A stretch of 64,000 nt of DNA from Mycobacterium sp. ACS4331 (GTDB lineage Bacteria > Actinomycetota > Actinomycetes > Mycobacteriales > Mycobacteriaceae): positions 1 to 64,000 of the forward strand of contig NZ_LZHW01000028.1 in assembly GCF_001667265.1 (NCBI RefSeq), in the 5' to 3' direction. The notes beneath the pieces are model-generated. The model did no database searches. It saw only the letters and a program-made list of their open reading frames with translations, and was not told the DNA's origin. This document shows positions 35,390-43,348 of the stretch, in pieces. The position numbers and the translations under genes are program-made. Within the stretch, counting starts at the first letter, position 1. Every line of letters begins with the position of its first letter.

Positions 35390-36277
35390 ATGAATGATCT
35401 CGGTTTCAGTCCTGCTTTCGTGGACCTGCACGGTTCGCGCGTCGCGTACCGGGACTCCGGTGCAGGCAGCGGCCCCGAAACGCTGCTCCTGCTGCACGGC
35501 ATGGCCGGAGGTTCAGACGACTGGCTGGGAGTGCTTCCCACCCTCGCTCGCGATGCCCGCGTCATCGCCCCCGATCTGCTCGGACACGGCCTGTCGGACA
35601 AACCGCGCGGCGACTGCTCCCTGAGCACGCTCGCGGTGTGGGTCCGGGACCTCCTCGACGCGCTCAACGTCCCGCGCGTGACCGTGGTCGGTCATTCGTT
35701 GGCCGGTGGCATCGCCATGCAGTTCGCCCACCAGCACCGTGACCGCTGTGATCGCGTGGTCCTGATCGGCAGCGGTGGCCTGGGCCAGGATCTCGGCTGG
35801 ATGCTGCGGGTGCTGTCGGCACCGGGCGCCGAACACCTGATCCCGGCCGTCACTCCCAAACCGGTCGTGACGGCGGGCAATGCCGTGCGGGACTGGCTGA
35901 CCGCCGCCGGGGTCCGCGCGCCGCGTGCCGCCGAGATGTGGAGCACCTACAGCGCGATCGCCGATCCCGACACCCGGTACTCGCTCATGCGCACGCTGCG
36001 GTCGGTGCTCGACGTCCGCGATCAACCGGTCACGGCCCTGACTCGGCTCAGCGAGTCCGCCCCGATGCCGGTGCTGCTGGTGTGGGGAGAGGAGGACGGG
36101 GTGATCCCCGTGGCGCACGGCCGCGACGCGCATCTGGCACTGCCCGGAAGCCGCCTCGAGGTCATGCCCGGCATCGGCCACCATCCGCACATCGAGGCCC
36201 CGCAACGCGTCGCCGACATCCTGCGGGACTTCCTCGCCTCGACCGAGCGGCGATCGATCACGCTGACCCGCTGCTAG
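35390..36277 (+). CDS. Alpha/beta hydrolase
   Basis: 295 residues from the ATG at 35390; a GTG two codons earlier is possible. Oxyanion segment LLLHGMAGGSDDW, nucleophile elbow GHSLAGG (Ser near 100), a late acid in VLLVWGEEDGVIP (Asp near 228) and the His in GIGHHPHIEAP. It resembles esterases and C-C hydrolases of the Rv2715 type; no epoxide-hydrolase Asp nucleophile is present, so it is not an EphF. Cytosolic. Probably controlled by the upstream inverted repeat. Confidence 0.85.
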   Translation: MNDLGFSPAFVDLHGSRVAYRDSGAGSGPETLLLLHGMAGGSDDWLGVLPTLARDARVIAPDLLGHGLSDKPRGDCSLSTLAVWVRDLLDALNVPRVTVVGHSLAGGIAMQFAHQHRDRCDRVVLIGSGGLGQDLGWMLRVLSAPGAEHLIPAVTPKPVVTAGNAVRDWLTAAGVRAPRAAEMWSTYSAIADPDTRYSLMRTLRSVLDVRDQPVTALTRLSESAPMPVLLVWGEEDGVIPVAHGRDAHLALPGSRLEVMPGIGHHPHIEAPQRVADILRDFLASTERRSITLTRC

Positions 36278-36293
36278 CCCATGAGGCGGCGGG

Positions 36294-36440
36294 TCAGAAC
36301 GCGATGAACAGGATCTCGTCGCGCGAGTATTCGTGCCCGGGATGGTTCTCGGAGAGGTGCTTCTGAGTCTTCTCGACCAGGTCGTCTTCGTCGGTTCCGA
36401 CGATCGATTCGCCGCAGGGGCAGTTCAGGTGAGTCTTCAT
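36294..36440 (-). CDS. DUF1059-like small protein
   Basis: 48 residues from the ATG at 36440. The pattern MKTHLNCPCGESI, EDDLVEKTQKHLSENHPGHEYSRDEIL matches DUF1059, with a CxC and two His that suggest a small metal-binding fold. Function unknown. Divergent from the acyl-CoA dehydrogenase gene across a 48-bp gap containing an inverted repeat. Confidence 0.72.
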   Translation of the reverse strand: MKTHLNCPCGESIVGTDEDDLVEKTQKHLSENHPGHEYSRDEILFIAF

Positions 36441-36446
36441 GCCTAA

Positions 36447-36481
36447 GTGTCTACCTGACCGCTGTCGTGTGCGGTAGACAC
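36447..36481. promoter_or_regulatory. Inverted repeat between divergent genes
   Basis: GTGTCTACC (36447-36455) and its exact reverse complement (36473-36481) flank a 17-bp spacer. The repeat fills nearly all of the 48-bp region between the DUF1059 and acyl-CoA dehydrogenase starts, so it must overlap both promoters. A shared operator is likely. Confidence 0.6.
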
Positions 36482-36488
36482 GGTACCC

Positions 36489-37784
36489 ATGTGGGACTTC
36501 GAAACCGACCCGGACTATCAGGCCAAGCTTGACTGGGTCGACGAGTTCATGCGGCGCGATGTCGAACCCCTGGACCTGCTTCCACTCGATCCGTACGACA
36601 AACAGAACCCACGCGTCATGACACTGCTGCGCCCCCTGCAGCAGCGGGTCCGGGACCAGGGCCTGTGGGCCGCGCATTTGAAACCTGAACTCGGCGGGCA
36701 GGGCTACGGCCAGGTCAAGCTGGCCCTGCTCAACGAGATCATCGGGCGATCCCGGTGGGCTCCGACGGTCTTCGGCAGTCAGGCCCCCGACTCCGGCAAC
36801 GCCGAGATCCTGGCGCTGTTCGGCACCGACGAGCAGAAGCAGCGCTACCTGGCACCCCTGCTGGCCGGCGACATCAGTTCGTGTTACTCGATGACGGAAC
36901 CGCAGGGCGGATCCGACCCCGGCCTGTTCGTCACGAGGGCCGAGCGGGACGGGGACTCGTGGGTGATCAACGGCGAGAAGTGGTTCTCATCGAACGCGCG
37001 GCACGCCAGCTTCTTCATCGTGATGGCCGTGACCAACCCCGAAGCCCGCACCCGCGACAAGATGTCACTGTTCATCGTCCCGGCGCAGACCCCTGGCATC
37101 GAGATCGTCCGCAATGTCGCGGTGGGGTCTGAAAGCACCGAACACGGCACACACGGCTACGTGCGCTACACCGATGTCCGGGTGCCGCTCGACCATGTGC
37201 TGGGCGGCGAGGGGCAGGCGTTCGCCATCGCGCAGACCAGGCTCGGCGGCGGCCGTATCCATCACGCGATGCGCACCATCGCGATGGCCCGGCGAGCGTT
37301 CGACATGATGTGCGAACGCGCGGTGTCGCGACAGACACGACAGGGTCCGCTGTCGAATTTTCAACTGACACAGGACAAGATCGCCGACAGTTGGCTGCAG
37401 ATCGAGCAGTTTCGGCTGCTGGTGCTGCGCACCGCGTGGTTGATCGACAAACACCACGACTATCAGATGGTGCGCCGCGACATCGCGGCCGTGAAGGTCG
37501 CGATGCCCCAGGTGCTCCACGACGTCGTGCAGCGGGCGATGCACCTGCACGGTGCGTTGGGCGTGTCCAACGAGATGCCGTTCGTGCGAATGATGGTGGC
37601 CGCGGAGTCGTTGGCGATCGCCGACGGCCCCACCGAGGTGCACAAGCTCACCCTCGCGCGTCGCACGCTGCGCGAGTACGAGCCCGTCGACACGATGTTC
37701 CCGTCCGCGCACATCCCCACGCTGCGCGAGGAGGCGCGGGCCCGACTCGCCGAACTCCTCGAACTCGACGTCGCCGAACTCTGA
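36489..37784 (+). CDS. fadE1: Acyl-CoA dehydrogenase, FadE1-like (Rv0131c-like)
   Basis: 431 residues. The ACAD signatures are clear: YSMTEPQGGSDPG (flavin-binding and CoA loop), KWFSSNA, and the C-terminal LHGALGVSNEMPFVRMMVAAESLAIADGPTEVHK. The form is that of the large ACAD10/11-like enzymes acting on longer or hydroxylated acyl-CoAs; the catalytic base cannot be placed with certainty. It dehydrogenates acyl-CoA to enoyl-CoA, passing electrons to ETF. Position and strand relative to the HtdZ-like gene match Rv0131c. Such enzymes often work with an APH-like kinase, and one is present at 15.9 kb. Confidence 0.87.
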   Translation: MWDFETDPDYQAKLDWVDEFMRRDVEPLDLLPLDPYDKQNPRVMTLLRPLQQRVRDQGLWAAHLKPELGGQGYGQVKLALLNEIIGRSRWAPTVFGSQAPDSGNAEILALFGTDEQKQRYLAPLLAGDISSCYSMTEPQGGSDPGLFVTRAERDGDSWVINGEKWFSSNARHASFFIVMAVTNPEARTRDKMSLFIVPAQTPGIEIVRNVAVGSESTEHGTHGYVRYTDVRVPLDHVLGGEGQAFAIAQTRLGGGRIHHAMRTIAMARRAFDMMCERAVSRQTRQGPLSNFQLTQDKIADSWLQIEQFRLLVLRTAWLIDKHHDYQMVRRDIAAVKVAMPQVLHDVVQRAMHLHGALGVSNEMPFVRMMVAAESLAIADGPTEVHKLTLARRTLREYEPVDTMFPSAHIPTLREEARARLAELLELDVAEL

Positions 37785-37832
37785 CGCCCCGCTTCGCAGC
37801 CGGCCCGAACCTGTGACACGCTGGCCAATGAC

Positions 37833-38579
37833 ATGAATTGGCTGCTGTTGTTCGTCGCGGGCGTCGCCGGCGGACTGACCGGCAGCATCGCGGGCCTCGC
37901 CTCGGTGGCCACCTACCCCGCTCTGCTCGCCGTGGGCCTGCCGCCCGTGACGGCCAACGTGACCAACACCGTGGCCCTGGTGTTCAACGGGGTCGGCTCA
38001 ATTCTGGGCTCGCGGCCCGAGTTGAAGGGGCAGGGCCGCTTCCTGCTGCGCATCGCACCGCTGACTCTGCTCGGCGGTGCGGCGGGCGCGCTTCTGCTGT
38101 TGTCCACTCCCGCAGAGGGGTTCGAGAAGATCGTGCCCATCCTGTTGGGCGGTGCGGCGCTCGCGATCCTCCTGCCCCACCGGCCGCCGGCCACCGACGA
38201 CATGGGCCGGCGCAGCCGGCTGGCCCTGATCCTCGAGGGCGCGGCGGTCTTCGCGATCGCCGTGTACGGCGGCTATTTCGGCGCCGCGGCCGGTGTGCTC
38301 CTGCTGGCCCTGTTCCTGCGGATGGGGCATGCCACGCTCGCCCACGCCAACGCGTCGAAGAATGTCCTGCTGGGCCTGTCGAACGGCGTCGCCGCGCTGA
38401 TCTTCGCGGTGGTCGCGCCGGTCCAGTGGGGCGCCGTGGCAGCGCTGGGGGCGGGCTGCCTGCTGGGGTCGCGACTGGGCCCCGTCGTGGTGCGCCATGC
38501 ACCGGCGACGCCGATGCGACTGCTGATCGGGGCGGCCGGCGTGGCACTGGCAATCTCGCTGGGCCTGGAGGCCTACTGA
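37833..38579 (+). CDS. TSUP-family (TauE/SafE) membrane permease
   Basis: 248 residues with about seven to eight helices. The paired family motifs are present: GxxTGSIAGLASVATYPALLAVGLPPVTANVTNTVAL in the first half and GGYFGAAAGVLLLALFLRMGHATLAHANASKNVLLG in the second, an internal duplication typical of TSUP carriers that export sulfite, sulfoacetate or similar anions. The substrate is unknown. A long inverted repeat follows directly after the stop. Confidence 0.87.
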   Translation: MNWLLLFVAGVAGGLTGSIAGLASVATYPALLAVGLPPVTANVTNTVALVFNGVGSILGSRPELKGQGRFLLRIAPLTLLGGAAGALLLLSTPAEGFEKIVPILLGGAALAILLPHRPPATDDMGRRSRLALILEGAAVFAIAVYGGYFGAAAGVLLLALFLRMGHATLAHANASKNVLLGLSNGVAALIFAVVAPVQWGAVAALGAGCLLGSRLGPVVVRHAPATPMRLLIGAAGVALAISLGLEAY

Positions 38580-38589
38580 CGCCCACCGA

Positions 38590-38652
38590 CGCCGAGAAGA
38601 GCCTGCTGTACACAAACCACCAGGTCGGCGGTGCATCAGGCTCTTCTCGGCG
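38590..38652. terminator. Inverted repeat with 16-bp arms between convergent genes
   Basis: CGCCGAGAAGAGCCTG (38590-38605) is matched by its exact complement at 38637-38652, loop 31 bases. It lies between the stops of the TSUP and HtdZ-like genes, so it likely terminates both. The arm sequence recurs at 43247-43309, so it belongs to a repeat family rather than being a private terminator. Confidence 0.7.
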
Positions 38653-38664
38653 ACAAATCCAGAG

Positions 38665-39120
38665 TCAGAACATGTAGCGCAGGATGCTCTCGGCCACGCA
38701 GGCCGGCTTGTCGCTGCCCTCGACCTCGAACCTCGTCGCGACGGTCAGCTGCAGTGCGCCGTTGCCGAGGTCCTCGACCTTCTGCAGCGTGGCGGTCCCT
38801 CGGACCTTCGATCCGACCGGCACGGGCGACGGGAAGCGAACCTTGTTCAGGCCGTAGTTGATCGCCAGCTTGATGCCCTCGACCGAGAAGATCTGGTGCA
38901 TCACGACCGGCACGAGCGACAGCGTCATGAAGCCGTGCGCAATGGTCTGGCCGAACGGCCCCTTCGCGGCCCTCTCGGGGTCGACGTGGATCCACTGGTG
39001 GTCACCGGTGGCGTCGGCGAACTGGTTGACGGCCTCCTGGGTGATGGTCAACCAGTCACTGGTGCCCAGTTCCTGACCTTCGGCGGCCTGCAGTTCCGCT
39101 GCGGAGGTGAAGGTGCGCAT
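38665..39120 (-). CDS. htdZ: (R)-specific 3-hydroxyacyl-thioester dehydratase, HtdZ-like (Rv0130-like)
   Basis: 151 residues from the ATG at 39120 (GAGAGGAACC upstream), identical in length to Rv0130. A single hotdog domain with the hydratase-2 motif DATGDHQWIHVDPERA: catalytic Asp40 and His45. It hydrates or dehydrates (R)-3-hydroxyacyl-thioesters. Third gene of an operon with the CaiB-type transferase and thioesterase, 13 bp after the thioesterase stop, giving a compact set for CoA-ester activation, hydration and release. Confidence 0.92.
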   Translation of the reverse strand: MRTFTSAAELQAAEGQELGTSDWLTITQEAVNQFADATGDHQWIHVDPERAAKGPFGQTIAHGFMTLSLVPVVMHQIFSVEGIKLAINYGLNKVRFPSPVPVGSKVRGTATLQKVEDLGNGALQLTVATRFEVEGSDKPACVAESILRYMF

Positions 39121-39133
39121 GAGCGGTTCCTCT

Positions 39134-39964
39134 CTACTTTGTTGGGGTTGGTGAATTTTCCGGATCGCGCGCCGCAATGACGCCCTCCTGGACCAGAGTC
39201 GCGCACACGTCGCCGTCGTCCCCGATCAGGCTCGCGGTGACGACGCCGCGCCCGCGGGCACCCGCGGGCGAACGTGACTCCAGCAGGTTCCACCGGTCTG
39301 CCCGCAGCGGTCGGTGGAACCAGACGGATGCGTCGGTCGTGCCGCTGCGATGTGTGCGGTCGCGCATCGTGTGACCGTGGACCCGAAGGGCCGGGTCGAT
39401 CATGTAGACGTCGGTGACGAACAGCGCGAGGCAGGCATGAGTGAGCGCGTCATCAGGCACCGGAACCGTTGTGCGCCACCAGAGCCGGCGCAGGAAGTCC
39501 TGACCCTCGCCGGAGTCCGACACCCTGATGTCGAGTTCGTCGAGCGGCAGTCCGGGCGCGGGACCCGCGGGACCGGTGGGCTCGAGTCCTTCGGGATCCT
39601 GCGGCAGTTGTTCGATGTGGCCGTGCTCGGGCCCGTCCATGGCGCGTGAGAAGGACACTGTCGCGGTGGTCATGACGCGCCCCGCCTGACGCGCCACCAC
39701 CCGCCGGGTCTTGGCGGTGCGCCCGTCATACGTGCGCTCGACCTCGTAGTCCGTGGGTTCGGTCGGGTCACCGCCGCGCAGGAACGTCAGGTGCAGGCTC
39801 GTGGGCAGCGCCCCGGCGTCATCGACGGTGCGGGCCGCGGCGGCCAGCGACTGGGCCAGGAACTGACCGCCGTAGGCTCGTTTGCCCGCGGGTCCGTGGC
39901 CGAAGCCGACCCAGACGTCGGAACCCGCGTCACGCAGGGCGAGGACGTCCAGGAGTGCGCTCAT
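39134..39964 (-). CDS. Acyl-CoA thioesterase II (TesB-like)
   Basis: 276 residues from the ATG at 39964, ATGA overlap with the CaiB-type gene. Double-hotdog layout: the N-terminal half (GKRAYGGQFLAQSLAAAARTV) and C-terminal half (TDASVWFHRPLRADRWNLLESRSPAGARGRGVVTASLIGDDGDVCATLVQEGVI). The active-site Asp/Thr/Gln set is in TDASVWFHRP and the final LVQEG strand. It hydrolyses medium- to long-chain acyl-CoAs. Longer upstream frames only overlap the transferase. Confidence 0.88.
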   Translation of the reverse strand: MSALLDVLALRDAGSDVWVGFGHGPAGKRAYGGQFLAQSLAAAARTVDDAGALPTSLHLTFLRGGDPTEPTDYEVERTYDGRTAKTRRVVARQAGRVMTTATVSFSRAMDGPEHGHIEQLPQDPEGLEPTGPAGPAPGLPLDELDIRVSDSGEGQDFLRRLWWRTTVPVPDDALTHACLALFVTDVYMIDPALRVHGHTMRDRTHRSGTTDASVWFHRPLRADRWNLLESRSPAGARGRGVVTASLIGDDGDVCATLVQEGVIAARDPENSPTPTK

Positions 39965-41202
39965 GACGCCCCCTCGCCGGACGGCCCTGCCACTGCTCCG
40001 GTCTCGGCGAGCGCCGCGACGTCCGCGGCGGACATCCCCAAGCGCTCGGTCAGCACGGTCTCGGTGTGGTCCCCGAGGGCCGGTGCCGGCACAGCGGGTG
40101 CGTGGACGCCGTCGATGATCAGCGGCAGACCGGGCGCAAGGTGCTCGCCGATGCGGGGTTGATCCAGCAACGAGAACAACGGATTGGCTGTGACTTTCGG
40201 ATCGGCACTGGTCTCGGTGAAGGTGCGGTAGCGCTCCCAGAGAATCGACGTGCCGGCCAGGCCCGCGGCGACCTCCTCGCCCGTGTGCTCGGCGAACCAC
40301 ACGCTGAACAGGCCCGTCAGCGCTTCGCGGTGCCGGTAGCGCTGGCCCTCGTCGTTGAAGTCGGCCTCGAGTGCTTCGGCAAGGGCGGCAACGGCTTTGG
40401 CTGTGCCCGTGAGTTCGGTCAGGTCGCGGAAGTGCCGCGGTGTCAGCGCGACCAGCATGAAGGAGACACCGTCGGCGCTGGTGAAGTTAGCCCCGTACTG
40501 GCCGTAGAGCGAGTTGCCCAGCCGTTGCCGCTGCGATCCGGTGACCATGGGTTCGGTGAGGAATCCGAGATTCCCGGCCGTGGCCAGTGCGACATCCTCG
40601 AGCGGCAGCCTGATCCGACTGCCCGCTCCGGTGGTGTCGCGGTGCCGAAGGGCGCTGACGATGCCCAGCGCCGCGTACAGACCGCACGCGACATCCCAGG
40701 CCGGCAGCACATGGTTGACCGGGCCGGCCTCGGTCGCGGGGCCCGTGACAAGCGGGAACCCCACGCCCGCGTTGACGGTATAGTCCACGCCGGTGCCGCC
40801 GTCGGCCCTACCGGACACCTCGAGATGGATCAGATCCGGTCGGCGGGCGACCAACGCGTCGTAGCCGTGCCAGTCCCGGCCCACCACGTTGGTGATGAGG
40901 ATGCCGCCTTTGGGACCGCCCTCGGCGATCAGCCGGGCGATGACCTCCTGGCCCTCGGTCGAGCGCATGTCGACCGCGACCGACCGTTTGCCCTTGTTGA
41001 GACCGGCCCAGTAGATGCTGGTGCCGTCGTCGGTCAGGGGCCAGCGGCGATAGTCCGCGGCGCCGCCGATCGGGTCCACCCGGATCACCTCGGCGCCGAG
41101 TTGCGCCAGCGTCATGCCGGCCAACGGCACGGCGACGAAACTCGAGATCTCGACAACCCGCACCCCCGCGAGTGGACTGATCGATATCGGGGCTTCAGTC
41201 AT
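39961..41202 (-). CDS. CaiB/BaiF (class III) CoA-transferase
   Basis: 413 residues. Typical family start LAGVRVVEISSFVAVPLAGMTLAQLGAEVIRVDP, and the GVDYTVNAGVGFPLVTG segment with the catalytic Asp. The usual dimer-ring scaffold follows (YGQYGANF, FLTEPMVTGSQRQRLG). It transfers CoA between carboxylic acids, here perhaps onto the acid later handled by the hydratase and thioesterase. Leading gene of the leftward CoA operon, divergent from the TetR gene at 41311. Confidence 0.9.
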   Translation of the reverse strand: MTEAPISISPLAGVRVVEISSFVAVPLAGMTLAQLGAEVIRVDPIGGAADYRRWPLTDDGTSIYWAGLNKGKRSVAVDMRSTEGQEVIARLIAEGGPKGGILITNVVGRDWHGYDALVARRPDLIHLEVSGRADGGTGVDYTVNAGVGFPLVTGPATEAGPVNHVLPAWDVACGLYAALGIVSALRHRDTTGAGSRIRLPLEDVALATAGNLGFLTEPMVTGSQRQRLGNSLYGQYGANFTSADGVSFMLVALTPRHFRDLTELTGTAKAVAALAEALEADFNDEGQRYRHREALTGLFSVWFAEHTGEEVAAGLAGTSILWERYRTFTETSADPKVTANPLFSLLDQPRIGEHLAPGLPLIIDGVHAPAVPAPALGDHTETVLTERLGMSAADVAALAETGAVAGPSGEGAS

Positions 41203-41310
41203 TCTGACTCCCTGTGCGGATCCAATGAGGCCGACATCACTTCGGCGTTAGTCAACCAGCACGGGCGTGACAGCTGACATACCGGTACCACCGGCGCCTA
41301 TCCTTCCCTC
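41203..41310. promoter_or_regulatory. Divergent promoter region of CoA operon and TetR operon
   Basis: This 108-bp gap separates the CaiB-type and TetR starts. Near the TetR side is TACCGGTA, followed at once by CCACCGG, a partial repeat that could be the operator. No other clear motif is seen. Autoregulation and control of the CoA operon by the TetR protein is the expected arrangement. Confidence 0.45.
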
Positions 41311-41916
41311 GTGAGGTCTCGGATTGACGCTGCGATTGAGCGTGCCCTCGATGCGCGTCAGCGTGAGGCCACCGAGGAGGTCGAGCGGATCCTGACCGCC
41401 GCGCTCGCGGTCGTCGAGCGCACTGCACCCGCTCCGCCCAAGGTCAGTGACATCGTGGCCGCCGCAGGCACCTCCAACGCCGCGTTCTACCGGTATTTCA
41501 CGGGCAAGGATGAACTGCTCCTGGCCGTGATGGAGCGCGGCGTCGCCATCACCGCGGCCTATCTGGAGCGGGAAATGGGCCGCCACGACGACCCAGCACA
41601 CAAGATCCGGGCGTGGGTCGTAGGCGCTCTCGGCCAGGTCGGGGACCTGCGCCGCACCGAACGCAGTCGCGCCGTCTTGAGCCAGTTCGCCTCGATCCCG
41701 GACGGTCAGATCACCGCGCCGATGCGTGACCTGTTGGTGGCCCCACTGATCGCCCTCGGCTCGATCGACCCCGAACGCGACGCAGACGCGCTGTTCACGA
41801 CGGTCAGCGGGGTGATTCGGCGCCACGCCGCGGCGATCACCTCACCGACGGCCGAGGAGATCGACCATCTGGTGCGCTTCTGCCTGGCGGCCGTCGACAC
41901 CGAAGGGACACAGTGA
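41311..41916 (+). CDS. TetR-family regulator
   Basis: 201 residues, GTG start. N-terminal helix-turn-helix KVSDIVAAAGTSNAAFYRYFTGKDELL, with the TetR FYRYFTGKDEL signature. The C-terminal half is helical with no recognised ligand domain. Overlapping stop and start (GTGATG) couple it to the SDR gene. Divergent from the CoA-transferase operon, which it likely represses until an acyl-CoA or related ligand binds. Confidence 0.9.
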   Translation: MRSRIDAAIERALDARQREATEEVERILTAALAVVERTAPAPPKVSDIVAAAGTSNAAFYRYFTGKDELLLAVMERGVAITAAYLEREMGRHDDPAHKIRAWVVGALGQVGDLRRTERSRAVLSQFASIPDGQITAPMRDLLVAPLIALGSIDPERDADALFTTVSGVIRRHAAAITSPTAEEIDHLVRFCLAAVDTEGTQ

Positions 41917-42719
41917 TGGCGATCAATCCCGGACAGGTGTCACTGGCCGGCCGAGTCGCGATCGTCACCGGCGGCGGAGCAGGCATCGGACGCGGGATCG
42001 CCGAGGGGCTTCGCGCCTTCGGCGCCCAGGTGGCGAGCCGCGGGGATCCCGAAAGCTGCGGCGCGGCGGCCGAATCCATGTCGGCGCTGGGCATCACCGT
42101 CGACGTCCGCGACGAGGCGGGAGTCGATGACGCGCTGAGTCGCACCGAGGCCGAACTCGGGACACCGTCGATCCTGGTCAACAACGCGGGCGGCGTGTTC
42201 CGCTCGGCACTGCTGGACACCTCCGCCAACGGCTGGGATGCGCTGTACCGCAGCAATCTTCGACACGTCCTGCTGTGCACGCAGCGGGTGGCCCGCGCTA
42301 TGGCGGCCGCCGGCCTGCCCGGCAGCATCATCAACGTCACCTCGATCGAGGGGGTCCGCGCCGCGCCGGGTTACGCGGCGTACGCCGCGGCCAAGGCCGG
42401 CGTCATCAACTACACCCAGACGGCGGCACTCGAACTGGCGCCGCACGGCATCAGGGTCAACGCACTGGCCCCGGACATCACGCTGACCGAGGGACTGGCG
42501 GCACTGGCCACCGAGAACCACGCCGACAGGATGGCCCAGATCGTCCCCGCGGGCCGCCCCGGCCATGTCGACGACCTCGCGGGCGCGGCGGTGTTCCTGG
42601 CCGGCCCGTTGTCGTCCTACATCACGGGTCAGACCCTGCACGTCGATGGCGGCACCCACGCCGCCGGCGGCTGGTACCACCAACCCAGCACCGGCGACTA
42701 CGTCCTCGGACCGTGCTGA
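41913..42719 (+). CDS. Short-chain dehydrogenase/reductase
   Basis: 268 residues; start GTG at 41913 or ATG at 41916, both near GAAGGGA. Classical SDR: TGGGAGIGRGIA (TGxxxGxG), NNAGG, Ser in NVTSIEGV, and YAAYAAAKAG (YxxxK). Residues after the second strand lack the usual Arg, favouring NAD. The substrate is unknown, but the operon context with the TetR gene and the divergent CoA operon suggests a hydroxyacyl or steroid compound. The C-terminal tail GGWYHQPSTGDYVLG is longer than usual. Confidence 0.9.
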   Translation: MMAINPGQVSLAGRVAIVTGGGAGIGRGIAEGLRAFGAQVASRGDPESCGAAAESMSALGITVDVRDEAGVDDALSRTEAELGTPSILVNNAGGVFRSALLDTSANGWDALYRSNLRHVLLCTQRVARAMAAAGLPGSIINVTSIEGVRAAPGYAAYAAAKAGVINYTQTAALELAPHGIRVNALAPDITLTEGLAALATENHADRMAQIVPAGRPGHVDDLAGAAVFLAGPLSSYITGQTLHVDGGTHAAGGWYHQPSTGDYVLGPC

Positions 42720-42720
42720 C

Positions 42721-43215
42721 ATGCGCCTGCTGCTCATCTCCGACACGCATGTGCCCAAGCGCGCCAAGGACCTGCCCGCCGCGGTGTGGGACGAGGTCGA
42801 CCGCGCCGACGTCGTCATTCATGCGGGTGACTGGGTGGACGTCGCGCTGCTCGACGCGCTTGAGGCCCGCGCGTCGGCGCTCGTCGCCTGCTGGGGCAAC
42901 AACGACGGACCCGACCTGCGAGCGCGTCTCCCCGAGCGCGCCGACGTCATCCTGGGCGGGGTCCGGTTCACCGTCACCCACGAGACGGGTGCGTCGGCCG
43001 GGCGTGAGGCGCGCATGTCGAAGCTCTACCCCGACACCGATGTGCTGGTGTTCGGCCACAGCCACATCCCGTGGGACACCACCACTTCGACCGGGTTGCG
43101 GCTGCTCAATCCCGGATCGCCCACCGACCGGCGCCGGCAGCCGGCCCACACGTACATGACGGCGACAGCGTCCGAGGGCGCGCTGTCCGACGTCACGCTG
43201 CACACCCTGCCCTGA
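42721..43215 (+). CDS. Calcineurin-like metallophosphoesterase (YfcE/MJ0936 type)
   Basis: 164 residues, normal for YfcE-type enzymes. Metal-binding motifs in order: SDTHVP, GDWVD, WGNNDG, VTHETG (His) and GHSHIP. These hydrolyse phosphodiesters with two metal ions. It starts 1 bp after the SDR stop, so it is part of the TetR-SDR operon. The natural substrate is unknown. Confidence 0.9.
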   Translation: MRLLLISDTHVPKRAKDLPAAVWDEVDRADVVIHAGDWVDVALLDALEARASALVACWGNNDGPDLRARLPERADVILGGVRFTVTHETGASAGREARMSKLYPDTDVLVFGHSHIPWDTTTSTGLRLLNPGSPTDRRRQPAHTYMTATASEGALSDVTLHTLP

Positions 43216-43246
43216 GGGTATGGCCTCGTGCGGTAGCGACACCCGC

Positions 43247-43309
43247 CGCCGAGAAGAGGCGCGAGAACAGTCGACCTGGGAGTTTCTGTTCGGCAGGCTC
43301 TTCTCGGCG
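43247..43309. repeat. Second copy of the CGCCGAGAAGAG inverted repeat
   Basis: CGCCGAGAAGAG (43247-43258) is matched by its exact complement at 43298-43309. Inside it, GAACAG (43265-43270) pairs with CTGTTC (43286-43291), so a long imperfect stem can form. The arm is the same sequence as at 38590. It lies between the phosphoesterase stop and the LtrA start and may end the TetR operon. Confidence 0.68.
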
Positions 43310-43348
43310 TCCATGGTGCGGTTTGCCAGCCGGTGGCACCATGGACCG

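Noticed and set aside
35390..36277. EphF (Rv0134) orthologue by position
   Set aside because: The nucleophile is Ser in GHSLAGG, whereas epoxide hydrolases use Asp; it is a different hydrolase.
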